From an uncultured Clostridia bacterium (GTDB taxonomy: Bacteria > Bacillota > Clostridia > Christensenellales > UBA1242), in the NCBI GenBank assembly GCA_930990515.1, contig CAKNPS010000004.1, forward strand, positions 1 through 64,000: DNA of 64,000 bases, written 5' to 3'. The notes below the pieces were generated by a model that saw only the letters and a program-made list of their open reading frames with translations, was not told where the DNA came from and made no database searches. The stretch's first letter is position 1. The number at the start of each line of letters is the position of its first letter. Shown in pieces: positions 21,271 through 31,845 of the stretch. The translations under genes were made by a program, and so were the position numbers.

Positions 21271-22224
21271 ATGATGGAAATGGAAAAACCAAGAATCACT
21301 TGTGAAGAAACTGATGGCGGAAATTTTGCTAGATTTGTTGTCGAACCACTTGAAAAAGGATATGGTATCACACTTGGAAACTGTATGAGAAGAACACTTT
21401 TAAGTGCACTTCCAGGTTCTGCTCCTATCGCTTTTAGAATTGCTGGGGTATCTCACGAATTTTCAACTATTAGAGGAGTGACTGAAGATGTTGTTGACAT
21501 CGTTCTTAACTTGAAAAGTCTTGCAGTTAAATGCACAAATCAAGAAAAGAATTTCATCACATATCTTCGTTTAAGAAAAAATACTCCTGGTGAAGTAACA
21601 GCAAAAGATTTTGAATTTAATGATGAATGTGAAATCTTAAATCCAGACCTTCACATTTGCACAATGGACGAAGGCGCTGTTTTAGACCTTGACCTTATGA
21701 TTGGAAATGGTCGTGGTTATGTTTCCGCAGACGACAACAAAGAAAAATATGATAACATTGATTTCATTGCAATGGACAGTATTTTCTCACCTGTAAAGCG
21801 TGTTAATTTCAATGTTGAACCAACTCGTGTTGGAAATAGTATTGATTATGATAAACTTGTTTTGGAAGTTACAACAAATGGAACAACTTCAGCAAGAGAA
21901 ATCGTAAGTTTGGCAGGTAAGATTGTTAATGAACATGTTAATCTTTTCATTGAACTTTGTGCTCAAATGAGCGAAATGAACATCTTGGTTTCAAAAGAAG
22001 AAGATAAACAAGTGAAACTTATGGAACTTCCAATTGAAGAAATGGATCTCTCTGTTAGATCTTATAACTGCTTAAAGAGAGCAGGAATTAATGTCATTGC
22101 AGACCTTCTCAAAAAGTCTAAGAGTGATATGTTTAAAGTTCGTAACTTGGGTGCTAAGAGTGTTGAAGAAGTTATCAACAAATTGGAAAGTTATGGACTC
22201 AGTCTTCGTAAAGATGAAGAATAA
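21271..22224 (+). CDS. rpoA: RNA polymerase alpha subunit
   Basis: GNCMRRTLLSALPGSA, C-terminal DNA-binding domain; ATG at 21271. Confidence 0.98.
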   Translation: MMEMEKPRITCEETDGGNFARFVVEPLEKGYGITLGNCMRRTLLSALPGSAPIAFRIAGVSHEFSTIRGVTEDVVDIVLNLKSLAVKCTNQEKNFITYLRLRKNTPGEVTAKDFEFNDECEILNPDLHICTMDEGAVLDLDLMIGNGRGYVSADDNKEKYDNIDFIAMDSIFSPVKRVNFNVEPTRVGNSIDYDKLVLEVTTNGTTSAREIVSLAGKIVNEHVNLFIELCAQMSEMNILVSKEEDKQVKLMELPIEEMDLSVRSYNCLKRAGINVIADLLKKSKSDMFKVRNLGAKSVEEVINKLESYGLSLRKDEE

Positions 22225-22244
22225 TTTATAAAAGGAGAAAGAAA

Positions 22245-22754
22245 ATGGCTAACGATAAATTAGGCAGACCTTCAAAAGAAAGAAAGGCTCTTCTTCGTGG
22301 ACAAGTTTCCACTCTTCTTTGGAATGGTAAGATTGAAACAACTCTTGCAAAAGCAAAATCAACTGCTAGAGTTGCTGAAAAAATTATCACTCTTGCAATT
22401 AATTCCTATGAAGACACTTTGAAAGTGGTAAAAGAAGTTAAGGGTGCCGATGGAAAGAAAGTAAAACAAGAAGTTCTCAACGATGGACCAAAGAAACTTG
22501 CTGCTAGAAGAAAGATTATGAGTTATGTTTATGACCTTCAAGAACAAAGAAAAGAGAAAGAATCAAAAGAAACTTTCAAAGCTCGTATTGAAGGAATTAA
22601 CCACCCATTGATTGAAAAAATCTTCAATGTTTATGCTCCAAAATATGCTCAAAGAGCAAAAGACAAAGGTGTTGGCGGTGGTTACACAAGAATAACCAAA
22701 CTTGGTGCTCGTCGTGGCGATGCAACTGAAATGGCAATTGTTGAACTTATATAA
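22245..22754 (+). CDS. rplQ: 50S ribosomal protein L17
   Basis: Sequence and operon position. Confidence 0.96.
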   Translation: MANDKLGRPSKERKALLRGQVSTLLWNGKIETTLAKAKSTARVAEKIITLAINSYEDTLKVVKEVKGADGKKVKQEVLNDGPKKLAARRKIMSYVYDLQEQRKEKESKETFKARIEGINHPLIEKIFNVYAPKYAQRAKDKGVGGGYTRITKLGARRGDATEMAIVELI

Positions 22755-22815
22755 TTTTTGATAATACTTAATGCATTTTCAAAAGTCTTATTTAACCTTT
22801 TGATATATTTATTTA

Positions 22816-22848
22816 AAAATTTCCTATGATTTCATAGGATTTTTTTAT
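22816..22848 (+). terminator. Terminator of the ribosomal protein operon
   Basis: tcctatga-ttt-cataggatttttttattttt. Confidence 0.7.
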
Positions 22849-23012
22849 TTTTGTGACTATATATTATTTAGTTTTAAAACCTATTTTTTAAATATAGTTT
22901 ATAATTAATAATTGTATAAATCTTAAAAAATAGGAAGTATTAAAAGCAACCACAGGTTGTAAAAGTTAATGAAATTTAGAAACAATCGCGGATTGAAAAC
23001 ATAAATAAAATT

Positions 23013-23864
23013 ATGTTTAATGGAATTGAAATTATTGATAATGCTGACTTGAAAAAATATTGCACTTTCAAAATTGGTGGTCGAGGGACGATTGTTTTTC
23101 CGAAAAATGTGAATGAATTAAAAAGAATTGTTAAAGAGTGTGATAAAAATAATTTAAATTATTTTATTTTAGGAAATGGGAGCAACTTGCTCTTTTCTGA
23201 TTTTGAGATAAATACAATTCTTGTGTCATTAAAATATTTTAATGAAATTAGGCAAGTGAAAAAAGACGAAGTCTTTGTTGGAGCGGGAGTTAATCTTTTT
23301 CCGCTTAATATTTATTTAAAAAATCATAATTTAAGTGGACTAGAGTGGTCCTATGGCATTCCTGGGAGCATAGGTGGAGCAATATTTATGAATGCTGGGG
23401 CATTTGGTCACTCAATTTCAGAAAACATTTTAAATATAAAAGTATTAAAATGTGGAAAAGTGGAAAATATATCAAAGAAAAATTTAGAATTTTCCTATCG
23501 TAAAAGTAATATAAATGGCATTATTCTTGGAGCGACAATGAAATTTAAGGAAGGAAATCTTGATGAAATTGCATTTTTACAACAAGACTATCTTGAAAGA
23601 CGAAAGATGAGTCAACCTTATGATAAATTTTCTGCTGGAAGTGTTTTTAAAAGGAATATTGAAAAAAACATTATCCCTGCCAAAATCATTGACACTTTTG
23701 GGCTTAAAGGAACAAGAATTGGTGGTGCGGAGATTTCTAAAAAGCACGCGGGGTTCATAGTTAATAATGGCGATGCCAAGGCGATTGATGTTTTGGCTTT
23801 GATTGAATACATAAAATATAAAACTGGCGAAGATTTGGAACTTGAAATAATTTATGTAAAATAA
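23013..23864 (+). CDS. murB: UDP-N-acetylenolpyruvoylglucosamine reductase
   Basis: FAD-binding GNGSNLLFSD, GIPGSIGGAIFMNAGAFG. Confidence 0.95.
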   Translation: MFNGIEIIDNADLKKYCTFKIGGRGTIVFPKNVNELKRIVKECDKNNLNYFILGNGSNLLFSDFEINTILVSLKYFNEIRQVKKDEVFVGAGVNLFPLNIYLKNHNLSGLEWSYGIPGSIGGAIFMNAGAFGHSISENILNIKVLKCGKVENISKKNLEFSYRKSNINGIILGATMKFKEGNLDEIAFLQQDYLERRKMSQPYDKFSAGSVFKRNIEKNIIPAKIIDTFGLKGTRIGGAEISKKHAGFIVNNGDAKAIDVLALIEYIKYKTGEDLELEIIYVK

Positions 23865-23934
23865 AATATCTATCGCTTTTCACTTTTATCTTCTTATAAA
23901 AAATGTTATAATAAAAAGGCTATAGGAGATAAAT

Positions 23935-24378
23935 ATGAAAGCAGTAATTCAAGTGGTAAACGGGGCAACCTTAAAAGTTGATGGTGAGATTATATCTCAA
24001 ATTGATAAGGGGCTTGTTGTTTATTTTTGTGTAGAAAAAGACGATAAGGAAGAATTATTAGATTATTTTGCTAAAAAAATTTCTAATATGAGAATCTTTG
24101 TTGATAGCAATGATAAAATGAATTTATCAGTCAAAGATATAGGTGGAGAAATTTTGCTTGTCTCTCAATTTACTCTTGCGGGTGATTGTGAACATGGAAA
24201 TCGTCCATCTTTTATAGGAGCAGAACTTCCAGAGCGAGCAAATATGCTTTATGAAAAACTTGGAGAAAAAATTGAAAAGGAGTATAACATCAAAGTTAAG
24301 TTCGGACGCTTTGGAGCAGATATGAAAATAGCTCAAGAAAATTCAGGCCCAGTTACAATTATTTTAAATAATAAATAA
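23935..24378 (+). CDS. dtd: D-aminoacyl-tRNA deacylase
   Basis: LLVSQFTLAGDCEHGNRPSF, NSGPVT. Confidence 0.95.
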   Translation: MKAVIQVVNGATLKVDGEIISQIDKGLVVYFCVEKDDKEELLDYFAKKISNMRIFVDSNDKMNLSVKDIGGEILLVSQFTLAGDCEHGNRPSFIGAELPERANMLYEKLGEKIEKEYNIKVKFGRFGADMKIAQENSGPVTIILNNK

Positions 24379-24656
24379 TTATTAATTAATTTAAAAATAA
24401 TTAAAAAAATAACAAAAAAATGCAAATTTTATTTATTTTTTGCCATTATTTTAGGTATTTTTATTATTTTTTGACTTTTTTTAATAAACTTTATTTATTT
24501 TTTAATTTTATTTTAATTAATTATAAAAATTGATAATTTAATTAAAATATTAATAAGTTGAAAGTTTATAAACTATTATATTATAATTTAAAATGCAATC
24601 AAAGATTGCTTGTTTTTTTGTCTTAATCGTGATAAAATATTCATAAGGAGATTTGT

Positions 24657-25421
24657 ATGTTATTATATGGAGATTTTCACACTCATTCAATATATTCTCG
24701 TCACAATCACGGTAAAGGGACAGTTTTAGAAAATGCGTCCGTTGCTGCAGACAAAGGACTTAAGCAAATTGCCATAACTGACCACGGTTTTAATCATAAG
24801 GCTTATGGAATTAGAAGAAAAGATATTCCACTTCTTCAAGAAGATATTTTAAATGCTAGGGAAATCACTGGGGTTGATATTTTGCTTGGAGTGGAAGCGA
24901 ATTTAATTTCTTTAAATGGCGATGTTGATGTTATTGAAGAAGACTATGAATTTTTAGATATTTTTCTTATGGGCTATCATAGATTTGTCAATACGACAAC
25001 TTTCAAAGATAAAGTTATGCTAAATTGGGCAACTGACTGGGCAAAAATTTTCCACCCATCACAAGAACAAATCAACAGAAACACCACTGCCTTTTTGAAA
25101 GCACTTGACCGATACCCAATTGATGTTATAACTCATTTAAATTATGGTTTTCAAACTGATACACTTGCAGTTGCCAAAATGTGCAAACAAAAAGGAGTTT
25201 ATGTTGAACTCAATGGCAAACGCATCAATTTCACTGATGAAGAAGTTTTGACAATGGCAAGCGAAGGTGTTAAATTTATTGTAAACTCTGATGCCCACAC
25301 TCCTGACAGAGTTGGAGAAGTGAACAATGGGTTGAACCTTATTTATCGACTTAATATTCCACTTTCACAAGTTGCAAATGTGGACAAGTTGCCAAAGTTT
25401 AACAAAAAGCGTGGTTTCTAG
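24657..25421 (+). CDS. PHP-domain phosphoesterase family protein
   Basis: DFHTHSIYSRHNHGKG, ITDHGF, VNSDAHTPDRVG. Confidence 0.85.
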   Translation: MLLYGDFHTHSIYSRHNHGKGTVLENASVAADKGLKQIAITDHGFNHKAYGIRRKDIPLLQEDILNAREITGVDILLGVEANLISLNGDVDVIEEDYEFLDIFLMGYHRFVNTTTFKDKVMLNWATDWAKIFHPSQEQINRNTTAFLKALDRYPIDVITHLNYGFQTDTLAVAKMCKQKGVYVELNGKRINFTDEEVLTMASEGVKFIVNSDAHTPDRVGEVNNGLNLIYRLNIPLSQVANVDKLPKFNKKRGF

Positions 25422-25523
25422 GTGTCAGCGACATTTTTTAGATTCTTACAAATTGAATTTTATAAGAAAAATTAGTTTATTAAATTGAAAAATAAATAAA
25501 ATTAAAAGCATAGGAGTGAAAAA

Positions 25524-26486
25524 TTGAGTTTTTCTAGACAATCAAAAATTGAAATTTTAAAAACGCCAATGGAAGATGATACTTCTTCTATTGCTTTTTT
25601 GTCTGGGCTTTTTCATTCTTGTGGGGAAATAGGGAAAAATGGTAGTAAGTTTTTTGTTTCCATTGTTTCTGACATTCAAGAACTTTTCCCTTATGTCAAA
25701 AATATTGTTAAAAAGCTTTATGGCAACAATGTGGAAGAAGAAATAAGCGAAAACTATTTAATCAACAAAAACACCTTCTACGAAATGCGTTTTGATGTGG
25801 AAACTTTTCAACAACTTCTTCTTGATGTTGGGGTTATTGATTTTTCTAACGGAATTTCATTTATTTTTGAATTGAACAAAAGTTTGCTTTCTGAAGATGC
25901 CTCTTGTCGTGCATTTATTAAGGGAGTCTATATTGGCTGTTCCACATCAAGCATTAAATTTTCGGAAGGGGCGCACAGGAGTGAATTAACAGGCTATCAC
26001 TTAGAATTTGTTTCTAAAAATCACGAATTTTTGCTTGAATTTTCTTCCATTCTTGCAAATTATAATATAATTGGCAAGATTTTTGAAAGAAAAGGTGATT
26101 TTGTGTATTATTTAAAAGATGTCAATGCCATCACTGACCTTTTAGCCTTAATTGGTGCAAATGAAAGTGTTTTAAAGTTATCAAACGAACTTGTTACACG
26201 CGAACTTCGCAACAAAGTGAACAGACAAGTGAATTGCATAAATGCCAATATTAACAAAACTGTGGAAGCGAGTATGAAACAAGTTGATGCAATAAACACC
26301 ATTATCTCAACAATTGGACTGGAAAGTCTCACTGAAGATTTGAAAGAAGTTGCTCTTCTTCGTCTTGCAAACCAAGAAGAAAGTTTAGATGAACTTTTAA
26401 AACTCTCCACAATCAAACTCACAAAGTCAGGTTTAAATCATAGGTTCAGAAAGTTAATTAAAATTGCTAAGGAGTTAGAAGAATGA
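25524..26486 (+). CDS. whiA: DNA-binding protein WhiA
   Basis: SFSRQSKIEI...AFLSGLFHSCGEI; C-terminal HTH (LLKLSTIKLTKSGLNHRFRKL). Confidence 0.93.
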   Translation: MSFSRQSKIEILKTPMEDDTSSIAFLSGLFHSCGEIGKNGSKFFVSIVSDIQELFPYVKNIVKKLYGNNVEEEISENYLINKNTFYEMRFDVETFQQLLLDVGVIDFSNGISFIFELNKSLLSEDASCRAFIKGVYIGCSTSSIKFSEGAHRSELTGYHLEFVSKNHEFLLEFSSILANYNIIGKIFERKGDFVYYLKDVNAITDLLALIGANESVLKLSNELVTRELRNKVNRQVNCINANINKTVEASMKQVDAINTIISTIGLESLTEDLKEVALLRLANQEESLDELLKLSTIKLTKSGLNHRFRKLIKIAKELEE

Positions 26487-29400
26487 AAGATTTTGTCCAT
26501 TTACATTTGCATAGCGAGTTTTCACTTTTGGACGGTATCGCCAGAATTAATAAAGTTGTGGAACTTACAAAAGAACGCGGTTATTCTGCTTGTGCTATCA
26601 CTGACCACGGAAATATGTTTGGAACATTGCAATTTTTCGAGTCCTGTGTTAAAGCGGGCATTAAACCTATTATTGGTTGCGAGTTTTATATTTGCGAAGA
26701 TTTACATAAGAAAACAGGGAAAGATGACATTGGGCATATCATTCTTTTAGCGAAAAATAATGATGGCTTACATAATCTTTACAAACTCAACGGAATTGCT
26801 TATGTTGACGGGTTTTACTATAAACCAAGAATTGACTATAAAACACTTGCAGAACATAGTGAAGGGGTAATTTGTCTTTCTGCTTGCCTTGCAGGACACA
26901 TTCCATCTTTAATTTTACAGAGAAGATTTAGTGAAGCAGACGAACTTGCCCTTAAACTTAAAAATATGTTTGCGGAAGGAGATTTTTATCTTGAACTTCA
27001 AGACCATGGTCTTGAAGAACAAAAGGTTGTCAATTCCTATCTTTACGAACTTGCCAAAAAGATAAATGTCAAACTTGTCGCAACAAATGATGTCCATTAC
27101 ATAAACAAAGAAGACGCAGAAATGCAAGATGTTTTGATGTGCGTTCAAATGGGTAAATATCTTGAAGATGAAGATAGACTACGCTTCCACTCTCAAGAAT
27201 TTTATCTTAAAACTCGTGAAGAGATGGAAGAGAGATTTCCTAGCGAAGTTTTGGACACCACTGTTGAAATTGCAAATAAGTGTGATGTCGTCATTAAGAC
27301 AAAATCACTTGGCGAAGCAGCGGGAGTTGATGAAAAATATAAATTACCAAGTAACAAAAACTATATTCCAGTTTATAAACCTTCCACTGGCGAAACCGCC
27401 TATGATTTTCTTCGCCGTATTTCTTATGAAGGCTTGTATAAAAATTATAAGGAAGTGACGCAAGACCTTATTGACAGAATGGAAATGGAACTTTCTGTCA
27501 TTAAAGAGCAGGGCTTTGTGGAATATTTCTTGATTGTTTGGGACTATATAAACTGGTCGCGTGAACACGACATTCCAGTAGGTCCAGGTCGTGGAAGCGG
27601 TGCCGGAAGTTTGGTGGCATATTGCTCTGGAATTACTCGCGTTGACCCAATCAAATATAATTTGTTCTTTGAACGCTTTATCAACAAAGAACGTGTGTCA
27701 ATGCCGGACTTCGACGTTGACTTCTGCACTGATAGGCGTGGAGAAAGCATTGAATATACTCGCCAAAGATATGGTGCTGATCATGTCGCTCTTATTGTCA
27801 CTTTTGGTCGTATGCAGGCAAAGAATGCCATTCGCGATGTTGCCAGAGTTCTTAGAACTCCATATCCAGAAGTTGACAAAATCACCAAACTTATTCCAGC
27901 AAAACTTCCAGATGGAATTAAAAAACCGCCAGTTTTGAAATACTATTTTGGAACAACTGGAAAACCAGAGAATGACAAATATATCATTCCTGAATTAAAA
28001 GAAATGTATGACAATGACCCTAGCGTTAAGCGTATTGCTGATATGGCAATCAAACTTGAAGGGGTGCCACGTAACACTTCCACTCACGCGGCTGGAGTTC
28101 TTATTTCGCCAGAACCAGTTTCCAACTTCGTTCCGCTTGCAAGAAACGGCGATGATATTGTTACTCAATACGATATGATTGAACTTGAGCACTTGGGGCT
28201 TCTTAAGATGGACTTCTTGGGGCTTATCACTCTTACCGATATTAAAAAGGCGTGCGATTATGTTTATGAAGACCATGGTATTAAAATTGATTTTTATGCT
28301 ATGGATTATGATGACCCTAAGGTTTTTGAGCTTATCTCTTCGGGAAAAACTGATGCGGTGTTCCAACTTGAAAGTGCTGGTATGAAACGCTTTATGAAAG
28401 ACTTGAAACCAACTTGTATGGACGACGTTATCGCTGGAATTTCTCTTTATCGACCGGGGCCAATGGACTTTATTCCAAAATTTGTGAAAAATAAGCAAGA
28501 CCCAGAACATATCGAATATGAAGACCCATGTCTAGAAAGTATTCTTGATGTTACTTATGGTTGCATTGTATATCAAGAACAAGTTATGAAAATCTTTCAA
28601 GTTATGGCGGGTTATAGTCTTGGTCAAGCGGACAATATTCGTCGTATTATGGGTAAAAAGCAAGTTGACAAAATTGACAAGGAAAGAGTTAAGTTTGTCA
28701 ATGGTTGGGAAGACCCAGAAGGCAAAAAATCTATTCCTGGTGCTATTAAACTTGGTCATAAAAAGGAAGTTGCGGAAAAGATATTTGATGAAATGAAAGA
28801 ATTTGCAAAATATGCTTTCAACAAATCTCACGCGGCTGCTTATACATATTTATCTTATCAAACAGCTTATTTAAAGTGCTATTATGAAGTGGAATTTTTG
28901 ACCGCAGTTTTAAACAACAGAATTACAAAGGCAGACAGTTTGACAAAATATGTCAACTTTGCAAAAAGCGAAGGCATTCAAGTTTTTCCACCAGATGTCA
29001 ACAAGAGTGGAACATACTTCAAAGTGGAAAATGGTGGTATTCGTTTTGGTCTAGGTGGACTTAAACATGTTGGAACAAGTATTATTGAGCAAATGGAAAA
29101 CGAGCGTTCAACAAACGGACCATTCAAGAGTATGGAAGACTTCATTGATAGAATGAGTGACTATCCAATCAATAAAAAAATGATTGAATGTTTAATTTTA
29201 AGTGGAGCTTTTGATTCGTTTGGAAAGACTCGTTCAGCATGTATGGCAATTTATGAAAAACTTATGCAAAGAGCACATAATGACAAAAAGAATCGTCAAC
29301 ATGGGCAGATTTCCTTCTTTGCAACAAATGATATAGAAGATACAGTGGAATATCCAGACATTAAAGAATTTTCTAAAAAGGCATTACTTCGTTATGAAAG

Positions 29401-30079
29401 AGATATTATTGGTGTTTATATGTCTGGACACCCACTTGAAGACCATGTCGACAAATTTAAAAACTTCACTTTGACTTCTGAGATGTATAACACAATGGTT
29501 CAACCATCAGAAGAAGAGATGGTGGAAGATAGTGACGAATATGATAAGTTCCAAGAAGATATCGCTCTTTTAGATGGGCAAACTTTTACCTGTGGCGGAA
29601 TTATTATTGAAGCAAAGAAAAATCGAACAAAATCTGGAAAAGATATGTGCTATCTTAAAGTGGAAGATTTGACTGGAACAATGGAATTTACTCTTTTCCC
29701 TGCAAATTACGCAAAGTATAGAAATATTTTAGTTGAAGACAATATGGTCACAATTAAAGGCAAAATTAATGTCCGTGATGGGAATTCAGTTTCGTTAATT
29801 GGGGAAGCGGTCTTCCTTTGGGACGATGAAGAGAAAGTTAAGAAAGAAGATGGCAAAGGAAAATTATTTTTAAGATTTGACACCAAAGATATTGATGTAT
29901 ATTCCAAAGTTAAAAACTCTTTATCTTCCTATCCAGGAGAGTCACAGGTAATTATTCGTTGCACTTCAACGGGGTCTGCTTTTAATTATCAAAATAAGGT
30001 GACAATTAATAATTATTTATTAAATGAACTTTCGGGAATAATTGGTAATGAAAATATTGTTGTGCAGGGGGTAAAATGA
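26483..30079 (+). CDS. dnaE: DNA polymerase III alpha subunit
   Basis: N-terminal PHP, GPGRGSGAGSLVAYCSGITRVDPIKYNLFFERFIN, PDFDVDF. Confidence 0.97.
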   Translation: MKDFVHLHLHSEFSLLDGIARINKVVELTKERGYSACAITDHGNMFGTLQFFESCVKAGIKPIIGCEFYICEDLHKKTGKDDIGHIILLAKNNDGLHNLYKLNGIAYVDGFYYKPRIDYKTLAEHSEGVICLSACLAGHIPSLILQRRFSEADELALKLKNMFAEGDFYLELQDHGLEEQKVVNSYLYELAKKINVKLVATNDVHYINKEDAEMQDVLMCVQMGKYLEDEDRLRFHSQEFYLKTREEMEERFPSEVLDTTVEIANKCDVVIKTKSLGEAAGVDEKYKLPSNKNYIPVYKPSTGETAYDFLRRISYEGLYKNYKEVTQDLIDRMEMELSVIKEQGFVEYFLIVWDYINWSREHDIPVGPGRGSGAGSLVAYCSGITRVDPIKYNLFFERFINKERVSMPDFDVDFCTDRRGESIEYTRQRYGADHVALIVTFGRMQAKNAIRDVARVLRTPYPEVDKITKLIPAKLPDGIKKPPVLKYYFGTTGKPENDKYIIPELKEMYDNDPSVKRIADMAIKLEGVPRNTSTHAAGVLISPEPVSNFVPLARNGDDIVTQYDMIELEHLGLLKMDFLGLITLTDIKKACDYVYEDHGIKIDFYAMDYDDPKVFELISSGKTDAVFQLESAGMKRFMKDLKPTCMDDVIAGISLYRPGPMDFIPKFVKNKQDPEHIEYEDPCLESILDVTYGCIVYQEQVMKIFQVMAGYSLGQADNIRRIMGKKQVDKIDKERVKFVNGWEDPEGKKSIPGAIKLGHKKEVAEKIFDEMKEFAKYAFNKSHAAAYTYLSYQTAYLKCYYEVEFLTAVLNNRITKADSLTKYVNFAKSEGIQVFPPDVNKSGTYFKVENGGIRFGLGGLKHVGTSIIEQMENERSTNGPFKSMEDFIDRMSDYPINKKMIECLILSGAFDSFGKTRSACMAIYEKLMQRAHNDKKNRQHGQISFFATNDIEDTVEYPDIKEFSKKALLRYERDIIGVYMSGHPLEDHVDKFKNFTLTSEMYNTMVQPSEEEMVEDSDEYDKFQEDIALLDGQTFTCGGIIIEAKKNRTKSGKDMCYLKVEDLTGTMEFTLFPANYAKYRNILVEDNMVTIKGKINVRDGNSVSLIGEAVFLWDDEEKVKKEDGKGKLFLRFDTKDIDVYSKVKNSLSSYPGESQVIIRCTSTGSAFNYQNKVTINNYLLNELSGIIGNENIVVQGVK

Positions 30080-30945
30080 GAGTTTTAGTTTTATGTAGTG
30101 GTGGTGATGCTCCAGGAATGAATAGATTTATCTACACTCTTTCAAAAAACATTGATGGAGAACTTTTCTATGCCAAAGAAGGCTTTAAAGGTCTTGTCAA
30201 AGGAGAAATTTTTAAGATTGATGAAGAAAAAATTGAAAATGCTAAAGATGAAGCAGGAACAATTATTTTAACTTCTCGCTACCCTGAATTTAAAGAAAAA
30301 AAGTTTTTTAACAAAGGTGTTAAAAATGCTAAAAATTTTGATTATGTGGTAATTTTAGGAGGAAATGGCTCTCAAAAAGGCGCGAAAAGTCTTAATGATG
30401 CTGGTGTAAATGCCATTTTCGTGCCAGCAACAATTGATAATGATGTGGCAAATTCCTTTTATTCTATCGGTTTTGATTCGGCAGTCAATCAATGCGTCTA
30501 TGTTGTTAATAACACAATGCCTAGCATTCAGTCGACTCTGCAAACATCATTCTTTGAAATTATGGGGAATAAGAGCTCCCTTCTCACAGAAACAGTTTCA
30601 AAATTAGTTAATGCAGATTATACCATTTGCGAAGAAAAAGACATTGATTATAAAAAAATTGGCAAAGTGATTAAAGAAAATCTTAAAAAAGAAAAAGCAA
30701 CCTTAATTGTCATTAAAGAAAAAATCAAAAATGTGTATGAGATTGAAAAAGATTTGGAAGATATGGGCTATTATGTTTGGTCACAAGTTGTCGGTAAACT
30801 TCAACGCGGTGGGAAACCAACTAAAAAAGAAATCAAAATGGTAGACAAGTTTGCTTTGGGTGCTGTTAAGATTATTAAAAATAAAGAACGCGGAGAAATG
30901 GTTTTGGCAGATGAAAAAGAAAAAATCCAAATTGTTGAATATTAA
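30076..30945 (+). CDS. Divergent 6-phosphofructokinase-family protein
   Basis: SGGDAPGMN, PATIDND, LQRGGKP; several canonical residues substituted; dnaE-pfk gene order. Confidence 0.85.
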   Translation: MRVLVLCSGGDAPGMNRFIYTLSKNIDGELFYAKEGFKGLVKGEIFKIDEEKIENAKDEAGTIILTSRYPEFKEKKFFNKGVKNAKNFDYVVILGGNGSQKGAKSLNDAGVNAIFVPATIDNDVANSFYSIGFDSAVNQCVYVVNNTMPSIQSTLQTSFFEIMGNKSSLLTETVSKLVNADYTICEEKDIDYKKIGKVIKENLKKEKATLIVIKEKIKNVYEIEKDLEDMGYYVWSQVVGKLQRGGKPTKKEIKMVDKFALGAVKIIKNKERGEMVLADEKEKIQIVEY

Positions 30946-30975
30946 AAAACAGCAAAATAATTTGCTGTTTTTTTT
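30943..30975 (+). terminator. Rho-independent terminator
   Basis: aaaaaacagcaaa-ataa-tttgctgttttttttg. Confidence 0.75.
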
Positions 30976-31034
30976 GTTTTAGATATTTAGATTTTGCTTT
31001 ATATGTTTAGTTCTGATTTTTAAATTTTATAAAT

Positions 31035-31754
31035 TTAATTATAGTTTGCTAAAATAATATTGCAATACGCAAGTTTAATCGCACTTGAAAAATTTTCTTT
31101 GGAGTTTGTCAAAGTTTCTAATTCGCTAGAAATTGTGTTAAAAAGTTCTCTTATTGTTTTGATATCGTTATTATTTTTTTCTGAGAACAAAGTTTCAAAG
31201 TTGTTTTTTGTTGTTAAAAAGTTGGAATATATTTCGTTCACATTAAAGCGTGCAGTAAGTTCGTCATAAACATTGGTGTCAAGAGAAACAGAAACATCAT
31301 ATAAACTTTTATAAATTTTGTTTTGAACTTGAAGGCAATCTTTTAAAACTTGTTGCTCTGGGGTTGAGAAGTTTCCTTCAAGTGAAAACCCACTAATTTT
31401 ATAGTTTAAAATCTCCACAGTGTAACCGTTTGCTTGCAGACTACTTTTTACAAGTTCAGCATCGTTTACATTGTCGTAAATACTGGCAATGATATGATAT
31501 TTCCCGTCGTTTTCATAGATATATCCGGCACAACCTTGATTTTGAAAATTTTGTAGATTATTTTCACAATCTTCTTTATTTTCATTTTGATATATAGATA
31601 AAAGATAGTATGTGTTATTTTGACTTTCCACTTTTGAAGTGGTTTGAAAAAGATTTGTTGTAACAACAAGTGTGGAAATTAAATATCCAACTGAAACACA
31701 CAAAACTAGGGTCAAAAATGCAAAAAATGTTGTAAAATATGGAAATTTTTTCAT
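31035..31754 (-). CDS. Membrane-anchored SPOR-like domain protein
   Basis: N-terminal TM helix then YYLLSIYQNENKEDCENNLQNFQNQGCAGYIYENDGKYHIIASIYDNVNDAE pattern. Confidence 0.55.
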   Translation of the reverse strand: MKKFPYFTTFFAFLTLVLCVSVGYLISTLVVTTNLFQTTSKVESQNNTYYLLSIYQNENKEDCENNLQNFQNQGCAGYIYENDGKYHIIASIYDNVNDAELVKSSLQANGYTVEILNYKISGFSLEGNFSTPEQQVLKDCLQVQNKIYKSLYDVSVSLDTNVYDELTARFNVNEIYSNFLTTKNNFETLFSEKNNNDIKTIRELFNTISSELETLTNSKENFSSAIKLAYCNIILANYN

Positions 31755-31845
31755 ATTTTAATATATTTTTTCGTTTTTTATTTTAGAATTAAAATTATTT
31801 TTAATTTTATTTTTATTTTGAAAAAAAGTTTGATATAATAAAATT

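Noticed and set aside
24380-24620. Very AT-rich gap after dtd as a possible ncRNA
   Set aside because: Only a short GCAATC-aaa-GATTGC hairpin with T-run is visible; composition alone explains the rest.
26915-28831. Antisense ORFs within dnaE (for example 27995-28510)
   Set aside because: Shadow ORFs of a well conserved long gene.
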